The translations under genes were made by a program, and so were the position numbers. From assembly GCA_021018815.1 (NCBI GenBank), contig JAITYX010000045.1:1922001-1986000 (forward strand): DNA of 64,000 nucleotides. The letters are read 5' to 3'. The stretch is from Talinum fruticosum. Lineage: Eukaryota; Streptophyta; Magnoliopsida; Caryophyllales; Talinaceae. The notes below the pieces were generated by a model that was not told the origin of the DNA, made no database searches, and saw nothing but the letters and a program-made list of their open reading frames with translations. Position 1 is the first letter of the stretch; each line of letters starts with the position of its first letter. Positions 10,385-22,408 of this stretch are shown here, in pieces.

Positions 10385-12632
10385 TGTTAACTTGTCGTGC
10401 GAGTTACAAATTAAACCACTACTTAGACTTATAATAAACAATATAGTATATGAAAGTAGGGATCGAATCCACGAGGAAAGATATAATAACATGCAAGCTT
10501 AAATCTAATTAAATTTACTACTCTTTAAAACAAAACAAAAAATATAAACTAGTAAATTAATAGCTATAAATCACAAATAATTATGCACTAATTAATAAAT
10601 AATTTATACAGAATATAAAAGCTACAATAACTCAAAAATATTTTTGTATTTATATTTTGAATAACTAAAACAGAAAACTAAAGCAGAAAATAAGAAAATT
10701 CTAAAACATAAAATTAAATAATTAAAATTCTGCACTAAATTAATTACGAAAATAAATACTAAAATTACCTAGAATATTAACACTAATTTTCTATACCTAA
10801 TCAGACCCTAAAAATATAAAGATAAAATTTAAAACTGAATTTACGAATTTATTTAACTAAAAACCTACAGTAATTAAATTTAAGAATTAAATCTGAAAAA
10901 TTGGTAATTAATTCCAACAATTCTAAAATTTAATCATATCAAAATAGGACTGTATCTAAACCCTAAAAGAAGATAAAACATGAAAAATAATAAAAGAAAC
11001 AATTTTTAAACTGATTTTTAACAAACCGACTCAAAAATACTAAAACCTTACAGAAAAATAATCTAAAAATTAAAATATATAAAGACTCAAAATTAAATTA
11101 AAATAAAATTCCTAAAACTAACCTAAAAGACTGTTGTTTAGGGGGTAACAAAATTAATAATAAAAGATTGTAACTTTGTAAATAAAAATTATTAAACTAA
11201 AGAAAACTACTAAAAGGCAAATAAATAATTATCAAAGATATCAAATTTATAAAAAACACTTAGTATAATCTACATCCACCATGTAAATTATTATTTATCA
11301 TTAACACACAAATTGATCTATCCATGAGCTAAACTGTAGAAGACAACCACTAGCGGATCTTCCCCGTTTTTCCTTAGTTATTACTTTACTTAGGCCTAAA
11401 CCTAATATATACCCTACTAATATTGATAACCCTAGCACTAGCACTAGAATTTAATCAAATTAGACCATTAAGTATTAGAAAAATATCATTTAGCATGTAA
11501 TAACCAATCTACTAGCAAATTAATTTAAGAAGGATCTATGATAATTTTCTAATTAAAAGAGATGGGTATGAGCTATCCATGATTAACTAGGGTGATACTT
11601 ATGTCTAAAAGATCAAGCGATTACGTACTTAAACCATTTAAACTATCGTATGAATTCATATAAAACTAATTAGCGTGCACTCTAATTAATTAGACATAAA
11701 ATAATAAATATTAAAATCAAATTATCATAAAATCATGAATCTAATCAATAAGACAATAAAGATCAAAACTTTGTTTCAGAATAAATAATTTAACATGATT
11801 TTAACTATATTATACTAAGTATAAAAACTACTCAAACATAATGTAATTTAAAATACGTAAATTAAATAAAACTAGCATCTTTCATATTAATCTAACAATA
11901 AAAATTTAATCTTTAGTAGTAAAAAAATTACAATATTTCAATAATACTACCGATATAAATTTCTTCGACCGCGAAACAATGATGTTGATGATGATTAGGG
12001 GGCTGGCATTAGGCATTTGATGATGATGAAGATGATTATGAGATGGTGATGAAGGGTTCCGTGAGGTGATGAGGCAGCTAGAGGTTGGTGATAGGGATTA
12101 TGATGATGGTGGAGTAAGCACGATGTGCCAAAGGGGAACAAAGTGGGAAGTGATTGATGATTAAGTTAATGGGGATGTTAGGCAGCGAGAGCGAGAAAGG
12201 GTGATGGCGAGAGCGAGATGGCCAGCAAGAGATGTTCAGCAGAGAGGGATGTGATAGGCAGCCAGCCTCCTACGTAAGGGGTTTGTGGCTATTAAATAGT
12301 TCGTGAGAGTTCTTGGCTTGGTTCCTCTTTCTTCTCATGCAACTCTAAGGAGGAGTTCTAGTAGGTTTAGAAGTATGATTATCTTTACTCTCCTCCTTAA
12401 ATTAAGACTTCAGAAAATATATTGTCATAAAATAAATATTTTATGACACATTTTTATGAACTGACTTCATATCTTTTCTTGAACACTTGTCGGTGGCTAA
12501 AATTCCGCTTTTAACATATTTTCTTTTCTTCCCCACTTTATTTGATAATTACCTATAAATAGACAAAATAGGATAAATTAGATAAAATAAACTAAATAAC
12601 TACTAAAAATACGTATAAAATACAATTTAATA
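10385..12632 (-). repeat. R 3' LTR
   Basis: This 2248-bp LTR is repeated at 15623-22118 (CACTA-1 removed) and at 48933-51154. It is very AT-rich for most of its length. Around 11975-12290 there is a GATGATGAT- and GAGCGAGA-rich stretch. It encodes nothing convincing. Confidence 0.88.
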
Positions 12633-12646
12633 AATTTCCCCACACT
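12633..12646 (-). other. R polypurine tract
   Basis: The minus strand reads AGTGTGGGGAAATT directly before the LTR. The core TCCCCACACTTA (plus strand, 12637-12648) recurs exactly at 13669-13680 and 13916-13927. Confidence 0.65.
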
Positions 12647-13597
12647 TAGACTTTGGACGTCCTCGTGCAAGGAAATTTGAGACTCAATCTAATATTACGC
12701 TTTCTTATAAAGATGTCCATAAAACATAAAATATATACTAGGGTTGCCTTGCTTGCAAAAATAGTTTGGTGAAAATTTGTCTTTCCCAAGTAGATGAAAA
12801 ACTACACATTTCATTGTCATCGGAGAGTTTATTCATCGACCTCACAATATCTCTTTCATTTAAGCAACAAGTCAAAACTTATCTATCTTTTTCAAACATG
12901 TACATTCCGGTCAAGAAGTCTAAAAACTTTTAGGATGGGAAAAATGAAGGTGCGAGTATGATTATAGAGACACTCGAATTAGCAAATAACTTACTAAAAA
13001 TCGATAATAAACTTTTTTTCAAACTTTTTTTTTTTTTCAAACTCCATTCAAGCACATATTCAAGACCCATATAGGGTCTTAGAAATATAACACTCCCTGT
13101 CTCCCACTCATCCAAATAGAGGTGCTGGAGTTAATACTCTATTTTTTATTTTTTTTTCTTTTCGTTAGTATGGTTCGAGCCATTGATCGGCCCAAAGGGG
13201 CATAACTCTCCCATCATGGGTTACTCCATTCATAAGGCTCAACTTGAGACCTAAACTTAAGGGAAATGGTGCCAAGGCACCAATTCTAACCCATGTTGGT
13301 AGACTAACATTTATTTTTTTTTTGAAAGGCAAGACAAGAAAACTCAAATTTTGAATAAGTCGATGTGCTAAGTTCCGTTGTCTAGGTGAACAGTTTAAGT
13401 CAATTTATTGCCTCTGTCACGATCATACAACATGATCAAACCGACAGAAAATTTATAATTGAAGAAATATATGAGGATCAACTCAAACAACTCTGAATGA
13501 CAATTAACATATTCAAATTTTTCACTTACAAAGGGAAAGAAAAACTATAGGCGAGAAAAATTTACGCAAGTTAACCTAGCATTGTTCATGCATTTTT

Positions 13598-14099
13598 TTA
13601 CAAGAAAGAATTTTTTTTCAAAAAATAAGATAAAACTAAATGCATAAAAATAAAATGCAGGATGCACTTCCCCACACTTAATTCATGCATTGTCCCTAAT
13701 GCATGCAAAATGAAAATAAAGTAAAAATAATAGAGATAACATAAACTTCCCTGAAAAATGTTGGGTTGCCTACCAGCGCCTTTGTTTATCGTCTTTGGCT
13801 CGACACCTTTGCAGCTGAAGGAACATTCGATTGCATTTCCCACACTAAATTGATCTAGTCTCCTGCATACTTGCAATAAGCGGGAGATTTTTTTGGAAAA
13901 AAGCGAGATGTATTCTCCCCACACTTATCTTTTTGTTCCTTTTTAATTTTAATTTGTTCGTGAATATATCTTTAAGGAACTTAGTATAACGAGGTTCCCA
14001 TTTCATGGTATCTAGAAGAGGAATGTTTGTTTCTACCTTCCTAAATATTTCTAAGATATCTTGTTTTTCCTCATTTAACTTAGGAGTTGTGCTTATCAA
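13598..14099 (-). pseudogene. R gag C-terminal remnant and 3' region
   Basis: The frame at 13845-14099 reads DILEIFRKVETNIPLLDTMK, then EPRYTKFLKDIFTNKLKLKR. This matches the conserved segment before the protease in Athila gag-pol (the ...VNVPLLDAI...YAKFLKEL... type). Protease, reverse transcriptase and integrase should follow but do not. Instead the sequence passes into 3' non-coding DNA (13598-13844, containing GNAIECSF and AGRQPNIF remnants). This marks a large internal deletion. Confidence 0.6.
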
Positions 14100-15117
14100 T
14101 CTACTAGGAAAAGGTGGGATAGGCTTGTAAAGATCTTTCTTATTTTCACCTATTCCCTTAGTATTAGAGGCGCTATCTTTGTTTTGGTCAGGTTCAGATT
14201 CCTTAACCTCTAATTCTAGCCCTACCTCTATGTTTTTGTAGGTTCGTCTAACTCTTTCCCACTATTAAGTGTTTTGAAACTCACAATTTCTTTTGGATCC
14301 TAGAAATGTTGAGATTGTATTTGGGCTAGCGAGGTTACTAAGTATGGTATCATTGGCAATCTGTCTCTCTTGAACCTGCTTAATGGTCATCTCTAAGCTT
14401 TGGAACCTAAGGTCATTCTCCTTTTTCTAGTCATCCATCTTCTTAACGATTTGCTCTAAAAGATAGTTAGTTTTGTCCTGAGCAATGGATTGATCAAATT
14501 CTAGGGGGTTTTCTTCAAATCTATACCTAAGATTAAAGTAGTCACTTTATTCTTCATAAGTGTTCGAGAATGGGTTATGGTTCATTTGACCTTAGTTGGA
14601 AAAAATAGCATTCACATGCCCTCTTTGTTGAGTAGGGCATGCATTAGTAGGGTGCCCCTCTAAACAACAAATTTTACAAGCTACTTGTTTCTCCTCTATT
14701 GACCAGTTTGTTCAGCATAACAGTAATTTAGGATAATTGGGTCTCTAGAGATGAACCTGAATTGAACTCATTAACTCTCCTAAACCGACTATCTTCCATT
14801 CCAAATTGTTGAGTATTTTGCGCCATAATATTAAAGAGTTCTCTAGCTTGAGCTGGAGTCTTATTAAACAAGGCCCCTCCACTACCAACATCTACCATAT
14901 TTCTGTCTATTGGTAATAAACCTTCATAAAAATATTAAATCAATAAATGCTCGAAATTTGATATTGGGGACAACTAGCACATAATTTATGTAAACGCTGC
15001 CAATATTCAGAAAAAGTCTCTCCAGATCATCTGTTTAATACCACAAATTTTCTTTCTAATGGACCCTATCCTAGATGTAGGAAAAAATTTCTTTAAAAAT
15101 GTTTTATGAATTTGGGT
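14100..15117 (-). pseudogene. R gag middle region, heavily decayed
   Basis: This lies between the two recognisable gag parts. No open frame of useful length is present. It includes a Cys-containing patch near 14640-14700 where an Athila zinc-binding region would be expected, but I cannot assign it. Confidence 0.35.
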
Positions 15118-15462
15118 TCATGTAGTGAATGTTGCAGGGTGTAGGTGATAGAACCAATCTTTAACCTTATCCTGAAGTGAAAAGGGAAAAACTCTTAACT
15201 TAATTTGGTCTTGGGTAATTCCCTCAAGTTGCATGGTGGAACATGTAATAATAAACTCATTGATATGACGATATGGGACCTCACCGGACAGTCCATGAAA
15301 TTTAGGTAACATATTTAAAAATCCGAAGTTCAATTTTAGTGGTCGGTCCAATGCATGATATAAGCTAGGTAGAAGTTGTTTATCTAAGTTAGGTGCAGTA
15401 AGTTCACGTAAAGTAGTCATCTCAATAATTTCAAAACTTACAGAAACAGAATTAGAAATCAC
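15118..15462 (-). pseudogene. R gag core
   Basis: This 115-codon frame contains LNFGFLNMLPKFHGLSGEVP, HINEFIITCSTMQLEGITQD and LRVFPFSLQDKVKDWFYHLH. The last is the capsid signature of Ty3/gypsy gag in the Athila group (usually ...FPFSLKDKAKxWLxxLP). The frame stops where the conserved domain would continue. It lies 160 bp inside the 5' LTR and primer site. Confidence 0.75.
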
Positions 15463-15600
15463 TTACTTGGCTTTCAACTTCGTCAAATGTATACTCCTTG
15501 TTAAAATAAAAAAACACTAAAAAAAACTATTAGAGTCACAAACAAGTAATAAAAGTAATAAATCTAAATGAGATAAAAACTAACAACTATTATTTTCTTT

Positions 15601-15617
15601 CCACGGCAACGGCGCCA
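15601..15617 (-). other. R primer-binding site (tRNA-Asp type)
   Basis: The minus strand reads TGGCGCCGTTGCCGTGG. It matches the 3' end of plant tRNA-Asp (complement of CCCCGGCAACGGCGCCA) with one mismatch and lies five bases from the LTR. Athila elements use this primer. Confidence 0.85.
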
Positions 15618-16910
15618 AAATTTGTTAGCTTGTCGTGCAATTACAAATTAAACCACTACTTAGGCTTATAATAAACAATACAGCATAGGGAAGTAAGGAT
15701 CGAATCCATGAGGAAAGATATAATAACATGCAAACTTAAATCTAACTAAATTTGTCTACTCTTTAAAACAAAACAAAAATTATAAACTAGTAAATTAATA
15801 GCTATAAATCACAAACAATTATGCACTAATAAATAATTAATTTATACAGAATATAAAAACTATAATAACCTAAAAATATTTTTGTATTGTTTTTTAATAA
15901 CTAAAACAGAAAACTAAAGCAGAAAATAAGCAAATTCTAAAACAAAAAATTAAATAAGTAAACTTACGTACTAAATTAATTACGAAAATAAATACTAAAA
16001 TTACCTAGAATATTAACACTAATTTTGTAGACCTAACCAGACCCTAAAAATATAAAAATAAAATTTAAAACTGAATTTACAAATTTATTTAACTAAAAAC
16101 CTACAGTAATTAAATTCAAGAATTAAATCTGAAAAATTATGAAATTAATTCCAACAATTCTAAAATTTAATCACATCAAACTAGGACTTTATCTAAACCT
16201 TAAAAGAAGATAAAACATAAAAAAAATAAAAAAACATATTTTTAAACTGATTTTTAACAAATTGACTCAAAAATACTAAAAACTAACGAGTAAAATAATC
16301 TAAAAATTAAAATATATAAAGATTCACAATTAAATTAAAATAAATTTCCAAAAACTAACCTAAAAGACTGTTATTTAGGGGGATAACAAAACTAATAATA
16401 AAAGATTGTAACTTTGTAAATAAAAATTATTAAATTAAAGAAAACTACTGAAAAGCAAATAAATAATTATTAAAGATATCAAATTTATAATAAGCACTTA
16501 GTATAATCTATATCCACCATGTAAATTATTATTTATCATTAACACACAAATTAATCTATCCATGAGCTAAACTGTAGAAGACAACCACTAGCGGATCTTC
16601 CCGTTTTTCCTTAGTTATTTGTTTTGCTTAGGCCTAACCCTAATGTATACTCTACTAATATTAATAACCCTAGCACTAGCACAAGAATTTAATCAAATTA
16701 GAGCATTAAGGATTAGAAAAACATCATTTAGCATCTAATAACCAATCTACTAGCAAATTGATTTAAGAAGGATCTATGATAATTTCCTAATTAAAAGAGA
16801 TGGGTATGAGCCATCCATGATTAATTAGGGTGATACTTATGTCTAAAAGATTAAGCGATTATGTACTTAAACCCTTTAAACTATTGAATGAATTCATATA
16901 AAACTAATTA

Positions 16911-19900
16911 CACTACCAAAAATCATCAAATTTTCCACTTGTAAATTCAGTGGGAAAAATGAAATTTTCGAGTGGGAAAATGATATTTCCCACTTGTTTT
17001 CCCACCGAGACCGACAGTGAGTAAAAGTAAGGGGGTAATTGCAATTTCCCATCTGTTTTCATTTTCAGTGGGAAATTTTTCCACTGTTTATCCACTGTTT
17101 CCTTTCCAATGAAATTTTTCCACTTGGATATAATATGGTGGACAGTTTCCCACTGAACTTATTATAGTGGGAAAGTTCCCACTGCATTGAATACAGAGTG
17201 GGAAATTTCGCATCGAAGATTTTCAGTGGAAAATGTTCCATCGAAGATTTTCGATGGAAAATTTTCCATCGAAGAGTTTCGGTGCAAAATTTTCCACTGT
17301 GTTATATACAGTGGGAAAATATCCACTGTAGATTCAGTGTTAAAACAGTGGAAAACTTTGCATAATTTAACCACACAACATGCTTGATAGTAGCACCAAA
17401 AATTTGTATACAACTCTGTCCAACATTAACAATTCGATGGATTGCTCCATAATAGTAGTACATATCTACATATACAACAAAAATAACTCGAAAACTAACA
17501 AACTATATTGCCAAGCAATCAATAATGTTTAACATCCATGCATACACATCCATAGGTTTAACTACAAACAGTTTTACCAAAATATACAACCATGCATATA
17601 CATCACTAATGTTAGAACCAAAAGTTGTGAAATACAACCAAAAGTTAGGTAGCGACACCCTAACTAACATCATCATCATTTAAATGATCACCTTCACCAT
17701 CGTTTTCACTATCATTTGACGACTCTAGCACTACTCTAGGTTCCGGAATGCTAGGATGGAGGGTCTTCATAAGCGAGTACCATAGAATCACCCAAGTTCA
17801 CGGTATGTCAAACCTGCAATGATTTGCATAACAACATAGAATGCAAAAGAATCAACTACATGTAAACTTAAAAAAACATGTACAAGATTGTTCATTGACC
17901 CTTTTAATATAAGATGAAAATATAAAGCTGTAAAAACATACACAGCCCAATATTGACCCATTTATCCCAAGGATTTTTCAAGTGCTGGTTTGACTTTCAA
18001 ATTCTAACTTAAGGTGATAAAGGTAGTTTCCTAAAAGAGTTTGAAAATTTTCTAAAAATTTCGTCAGAGCTCCGTTTGTAATATGGACTATTCCGTAGGC
18101 TTAAAGCCTTAAAATCCTGCATAAAGATCATGATATAACTCGACGAGGCACACGCTCGGAGTTTACAATTCAACGGCCACACTCCGGAATCCACTCAATC
18201 ATAAATTACAACTTAAAATCACTTATGATCTCATTAGGTTGTCCGTGAGAAGCACTCAGTTTGTATATATACTTAAATAAGAAATTATAAACTAAAGTAA
18301 TAAAGAGTGTAACTATAAATTGTATCATAATCTTTATATCTTTATGAGGCATACATTTTGAGCTACAATTACCTAAATAAGGAAACTTGCACAAGATTAC
18401 CCGAGCCACCACATTTCTGCTGGCTCCACAAGATAATGTCGGTATATATCAGCCCATCCAAATCCCAACACCTACATTTCCAAAATCACATTAGTTACAC
18501 CAAGTTCGGACAACCAAAGAAAAAAATTCCACAAAAAGTAAAGACATGTATTTTAGCTATTACATAACCCCCCCCAAAAGAAAGCAAAAGAGAAAATGTG
18601 ATTTCGATTTATCAATCATTAATGAGTCTAAAGAAGTCAACACAGTTTCATGATCCAATCTCTATATATATCTATTATTTTTTTGGATTGATTGAGTCGA
18701 GAGGCAAGCGAGAAGGGTAGCATAAGAAGATAGAAGAAGCTTAAAGAAAAATACCAAAGTACAACAACTACCACACACTAAAAGTGTTTGACAATTGATC
18801 TCAGCCACCACATAATATATTATTGAAACAGATTGGGAGTTGAATGGAAAATTCTGACCATTTCCTTTATTACTTAATCTTAACTACCATCTTAAGGGTA
18901 ATAATTAGTAAAATCATTTTTCAAAACCAGTTTTTATAAGCTCATAAATAGAATAATAGAGGATGAATACCAAAATGATCAACGAAGTCGAGAATAGAAG
19001 GCAACAAACATGTATACAAGAAAGAAAAATATACAAGGAAGTTGAATTAAATGTGAATACTTGAATAATATAGAGAAGTTTCCATCACTTACCACCAACT
19101 AACGATCTGCACAACAATTGAATTGATTATTGAAGCAATCAATATCAATACAATCATCCACATCAACTTAAGCTCAAAAGAAGTTAATTTGCCATAAACA
19201 CAGTAACCGGAGGCTTAGAAATGAAGGTCAAAAGGTCATTTTTTCCCCAAGGGAAGAGAGCCGAAACCGAACCTCACGGAAAAGCATCTATTCATGACTT
19301 GCTCTACGGAAATTCGAAACTAAAATAGGGCACTTAGCTCCAATGCTATAGAAACCCATGGAATTGAACTTTAAGAGTAATTATGGACTAAAGATGAAGG
19401 CTTGATTTTGAATCCTTTAAATGAGAAAAGTTAGTGGTAAACTTAAAGTAGATGGAAAAAGGAATCCTCAATCATCCCTATAAAACCAAAATGCCTCGAT
19501 AGAAGAAAAATTAGGCCCGAATGCAAGACCACCATGATGTTGCTTGCATCTTCCCTTCTTTTCATTTTACGGCTGGAAATATAATTCCCTTAGGAAAGAA
19601 CAAAAATCGAGCTTACTTAACCAATCGCCCCATTCAACATCCAAATATTTTGTTAACCAAAACCCTCATATGTACTTAATTTCTTTTGGAAATGTATACA
19701 GTTCCTTTATATGAAGCTTTCAGCGGCAAGTTTGTTGGATTTCATGCAACGCCCCGAGGCCAAGGCTCTCGAAACATTGCAGGTCGGTTTCAGCGTATTC
19801 CAATGTTGGAAGCTTTGTTGTTGTATTTTACTTAGTACACGATATTTCTGTCTCGGTTCACTCCAAAGAATCTGGTTGTTCTAAATATGGACCTAGCTAG

Positions 19901-21142
19901 CCGGAAAACTAATCAATTTACTTGTACTCAACTGTCATTCTCAATCCGCAGACAAACCAGGAAATTAAGAAAGCTTGACTAGACATGGGTAGAAGGCGAA
20001 GAGTAATAGACAAGATTGAAGCATATAAAGAGAACCGCAAGCATCATTTGTGAGAGAGAGCTCTAATTAAAGGGAAACACTTACAAATTGAAGAAAGACA
20101 CTCGAGATAGCCGTCAAAAAAAGGATAGAAATCACCATAAGCATAATGCGAGATATTCAAATGGAAAGGATAGAAATCAAAATCGAACCATAAGTTCGAA
20201 AAAATAATTGAAACAAGGGGTTGAAATACCAAAACTTACCGAAGCAAAAGCTTCAAAACCTCGGAGACACCCGAAAGCCGTCAAAAACGGCGCTGGAGTG
20301 ACGGTGGCGAGGCTGCGGAGACGATGGAACCCAAAACCCGGAATCGAAACACCCGAACTTCTACAAGCAGCGAGTGTAAGTCTCCGAGTCTTCCTCGGAG
20401 ACACCCGGAGAGCCGTCGATCGTCGGCCACCGAGTGAAGGCGGCGAAGACTTCTCGGAGACAGTGGTGGGGTTGCCGAGATGGTGGAACCCAAAACCCGG
20501 AATCGAAACACTTGTAAAATCCGCTAGCGTAAGTCTCCGAGTCTTGAGAGAGCCGTCGCTCGTCGGCCACCTGGAGTGACGGCGGCGATGAGTTCCCGGA
20601 GACGGCGGCGAGGTTGCGGAGAGGTCGGCAGCTTCGATCCAGGCGTGAGCTAGGGTTGGAGCCTGCGGGGTGCAAAGGACAGAGAGGCGTACGTGAGAGA
20701 GGGTGTGAGTGGAGAGAGAGAGTACTTTTGACTTAGTTATTTCCCACCTACCGGTATACACGCTAAGCTAATTTGACTTTGGTTTCATTTTTTTAAGACA
20801 CTTTCACCAAAATTTTTATTTGGTGGGAATTGAAAAATTGAATTTACTAGTGAAATATTTTGGGGTGAAAGAGCTGCTATTAAAATTTTTAAAAAAGGAG
20901 AAATTTAAATAAATAAATGTTAGTGGGAAATTAGTAGGAAATCAATTTTTTATAAAAATTAAAATTGTGAAAATATTTGGTGGTGGAAAATCGGAGGGAA
21001 TTTAGTGGGAAATTTTTCATTGAAAATATAACGGTGGAAAATCGATGAAAAAAATCAAGTAGTGGAAAAACAGTAAAAAATTTCCCACTTGTAATTTTTC
21101 GATGGAAAATTACGAGTGGGAATTTGATGATTTTTGGTAGTG
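16911..21142. mobile_element. CACTA-1, non-autonomous CACTA (En/Spm) transposon
   Basis: Perfect terminal inverted repeats start CACTACCAAAAATCATCAAA at 16911 and end with the complement at 21142. The 3-bp target duplication TTA flanks it (16908-16910 and 21143-21145), and the R LTR at 10385-12632 shows the empty site. Both arms (16920-17350 and 20800-21130) carry many direct and inverted copies of AGTGGGAAA, the type of subterminal motif bound by CACTA transposase partners. No TNP2 domain is visible in the 4.2 kb. 17400-20170 contains no convincing gene; a short acidic frame near 17660-17770 (minus) is too small to name. Confidence 0.9.
20208..20761 (-). repeat. GC-rich coding-like tandem repeat inside CACTA-1
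   Basis: A GC-rich island in an AT-rich element. Two to three degenerate units of about 145 bp share GGAACCCAAAACCCGGAATC (near 20327 and 20485), AGTCTCCGAGTCTT and GCTCGTCGGCCACC. On the minus strand a 194-codon frame runs through (20177-20761), starting MYTGRWEITKSKVLSLSTHT, and Ser/Pro/Arg-rich. The open frame survives partly because the repeat is free of stops. It may be a captured host exon that was amplified, or an element-specific first exon. I do not recognise the protein. Confidence 0.45.
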
Positions 21143-22123
21143 TTAGCATGCACTCTAATTAATTAGACATAAAATCATGAACATTAAAATCAAATTATCA
21201 TAGAATCATGGATCTAATCAAGACAATAAAGATCGAAACTTTGTTTCAAAATAAATAATTTAACATGATTTCAACTCTATTATACTAAGTATAAAAACTA
21301 CTCAAACATAATGTAATTTAAAACACGTAAACTAAATAAAAATAGCATCTTTAATATTAATCTAACAATAAAAATTCAATCTTTAGTAGTAAAAAAAATT
21401 ACAATACTTAAATAATACTGCCGATATAAATTTCTTCGGCCGTGGAATGATGATGTTGATGGTGATTAGGGGGCTGGCGTTAGGCGTTTCATGACGATGA
21501 AGATGATTATGAGATGGTGATGAAGGGTTCCGTGAGGTGATGAGGCAGCTAGAAGTTGGTGATAGGGATTATGATGATGGTGGAGTAACCAGGAGGTGGA
21601 AAAGGGGAACAAAGTGGGAAATGATTGATGATTAAGTTAATGGGGATGTTAGGCAGTGAGAGCGAGAGAGGGTGATGGCGAGAGCGAGATGTCCAGCAAT
21701 AGATGTTCAGCAGCGAGGGATGTGATGGGCAACAAGCCTCCTTCGTAATGGCTTTGTGGCTATTAAATATTTAGTGAGGGTTCTTGGCATGGTTCCTCTT
21801 TCTTTTCATGCAACTCTAAGGAGGAGTCCTAGTAAGTTTAGAAGTATGATTATCTTCACTCTCCTCTTTAAATTAAGATTTCATAAAATATAATGTCATA
21901 AAATAAATATTTTATGACACATTTTTTATGGACCGACTTCATATCTTTTCTTGAACGCTTGTTGGTGGCTAAAAATCCGCTTTTAACATATTTTCTTTTC
22001 TTCCCCACTTTATTTGACAATTACCTATAAATAGACAAAATGTGATAAATTAGATAAAATAAACTATATAATATATACTAAATAACTACTAAAAATACGT
22101 ATAAAATACAACTTAACACTTGT

Positions 22124-22405
22124 TCTCGCAAAATGTCGCCATGGTTGTATGAATACTTCCCACACCTTTCACCCGGCTCAACGAATCGTCCCACATTTTC
22201 GGCCTCTGTTTCATGGGCTAGGATCTATCTTCGTCGGTCTAAAATCCGTGGTATAGGCTTCTTGAGATCATCTCCTAATCGTGTAACCTCGGTACATCTC
22301 TTTAAGCTCAAAATTGACCTCATAAGTATGCCTAGAAAAATTACATTGAACTAATTTGCTGGCTGCCCTTGCCCATTGCCTACGATGGACCCTGTGGGAT
22401 TGCCT
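22124..22405 (+). pseudogene. PMD gene of T1, middle part
   Basis: This continues from 10379 after removal of R. It encodes MSPWLYEYFPHLSPGS, then FSASVSWARIYLRRSKIRGI. The T2 counterpart on the minus strand (37622-37951) reads MYEYFPYLSPGSIWPIFSAS. The segment is the C-terminal part of the mobile domain. It is cut at 22408 by CACTA-2 and resumes at 25022. Confidence 0.7.
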
Positions 22406-22408
22406 GTG

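Larger units (their letters stand above)
10385..22118 (-). mobile_element. Non-autonomous Athila-like retrotransposon R
   Basis: Both ends are exact: LTRs begin TGTTAA/TGTTAG and end TTAATA/TTAACA, and the 5-bp duplication CTTGT flanks it at 10380-10384 and 22119-22123. Removing R restores the PMD gene across the site. The internal part (12633-15622) is only 3 kb. It has a tRNA-Asp type primer-binding site and gag on the minus strand but no reverse transcriptase or integrase. The gag sequence and primer type point to the Athila lineage. LTRs are about 2.25 kb. The right LTR contains CACTA-1. R must have depended on proteins from another element. Confidence 0.88.
15623..22118 (-). repeat. R 5' LTR, interrupted by CACTA-1
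   Basis: The sequence 15623-16910 plus 21146-22118 aligns with 10385-12632. It is split at AAACTAATTA/TTAGC by CACTA-1. The rejoined LTR is about 2.26 kb. Confidence 0.88.

Noticed and set aside
15695..15710. GGATCGAATCC in the R LTR as a Pol III B box
   Set aside because: Present in all R LTR copies without an A box at a suitable distance or a tRNA fold.
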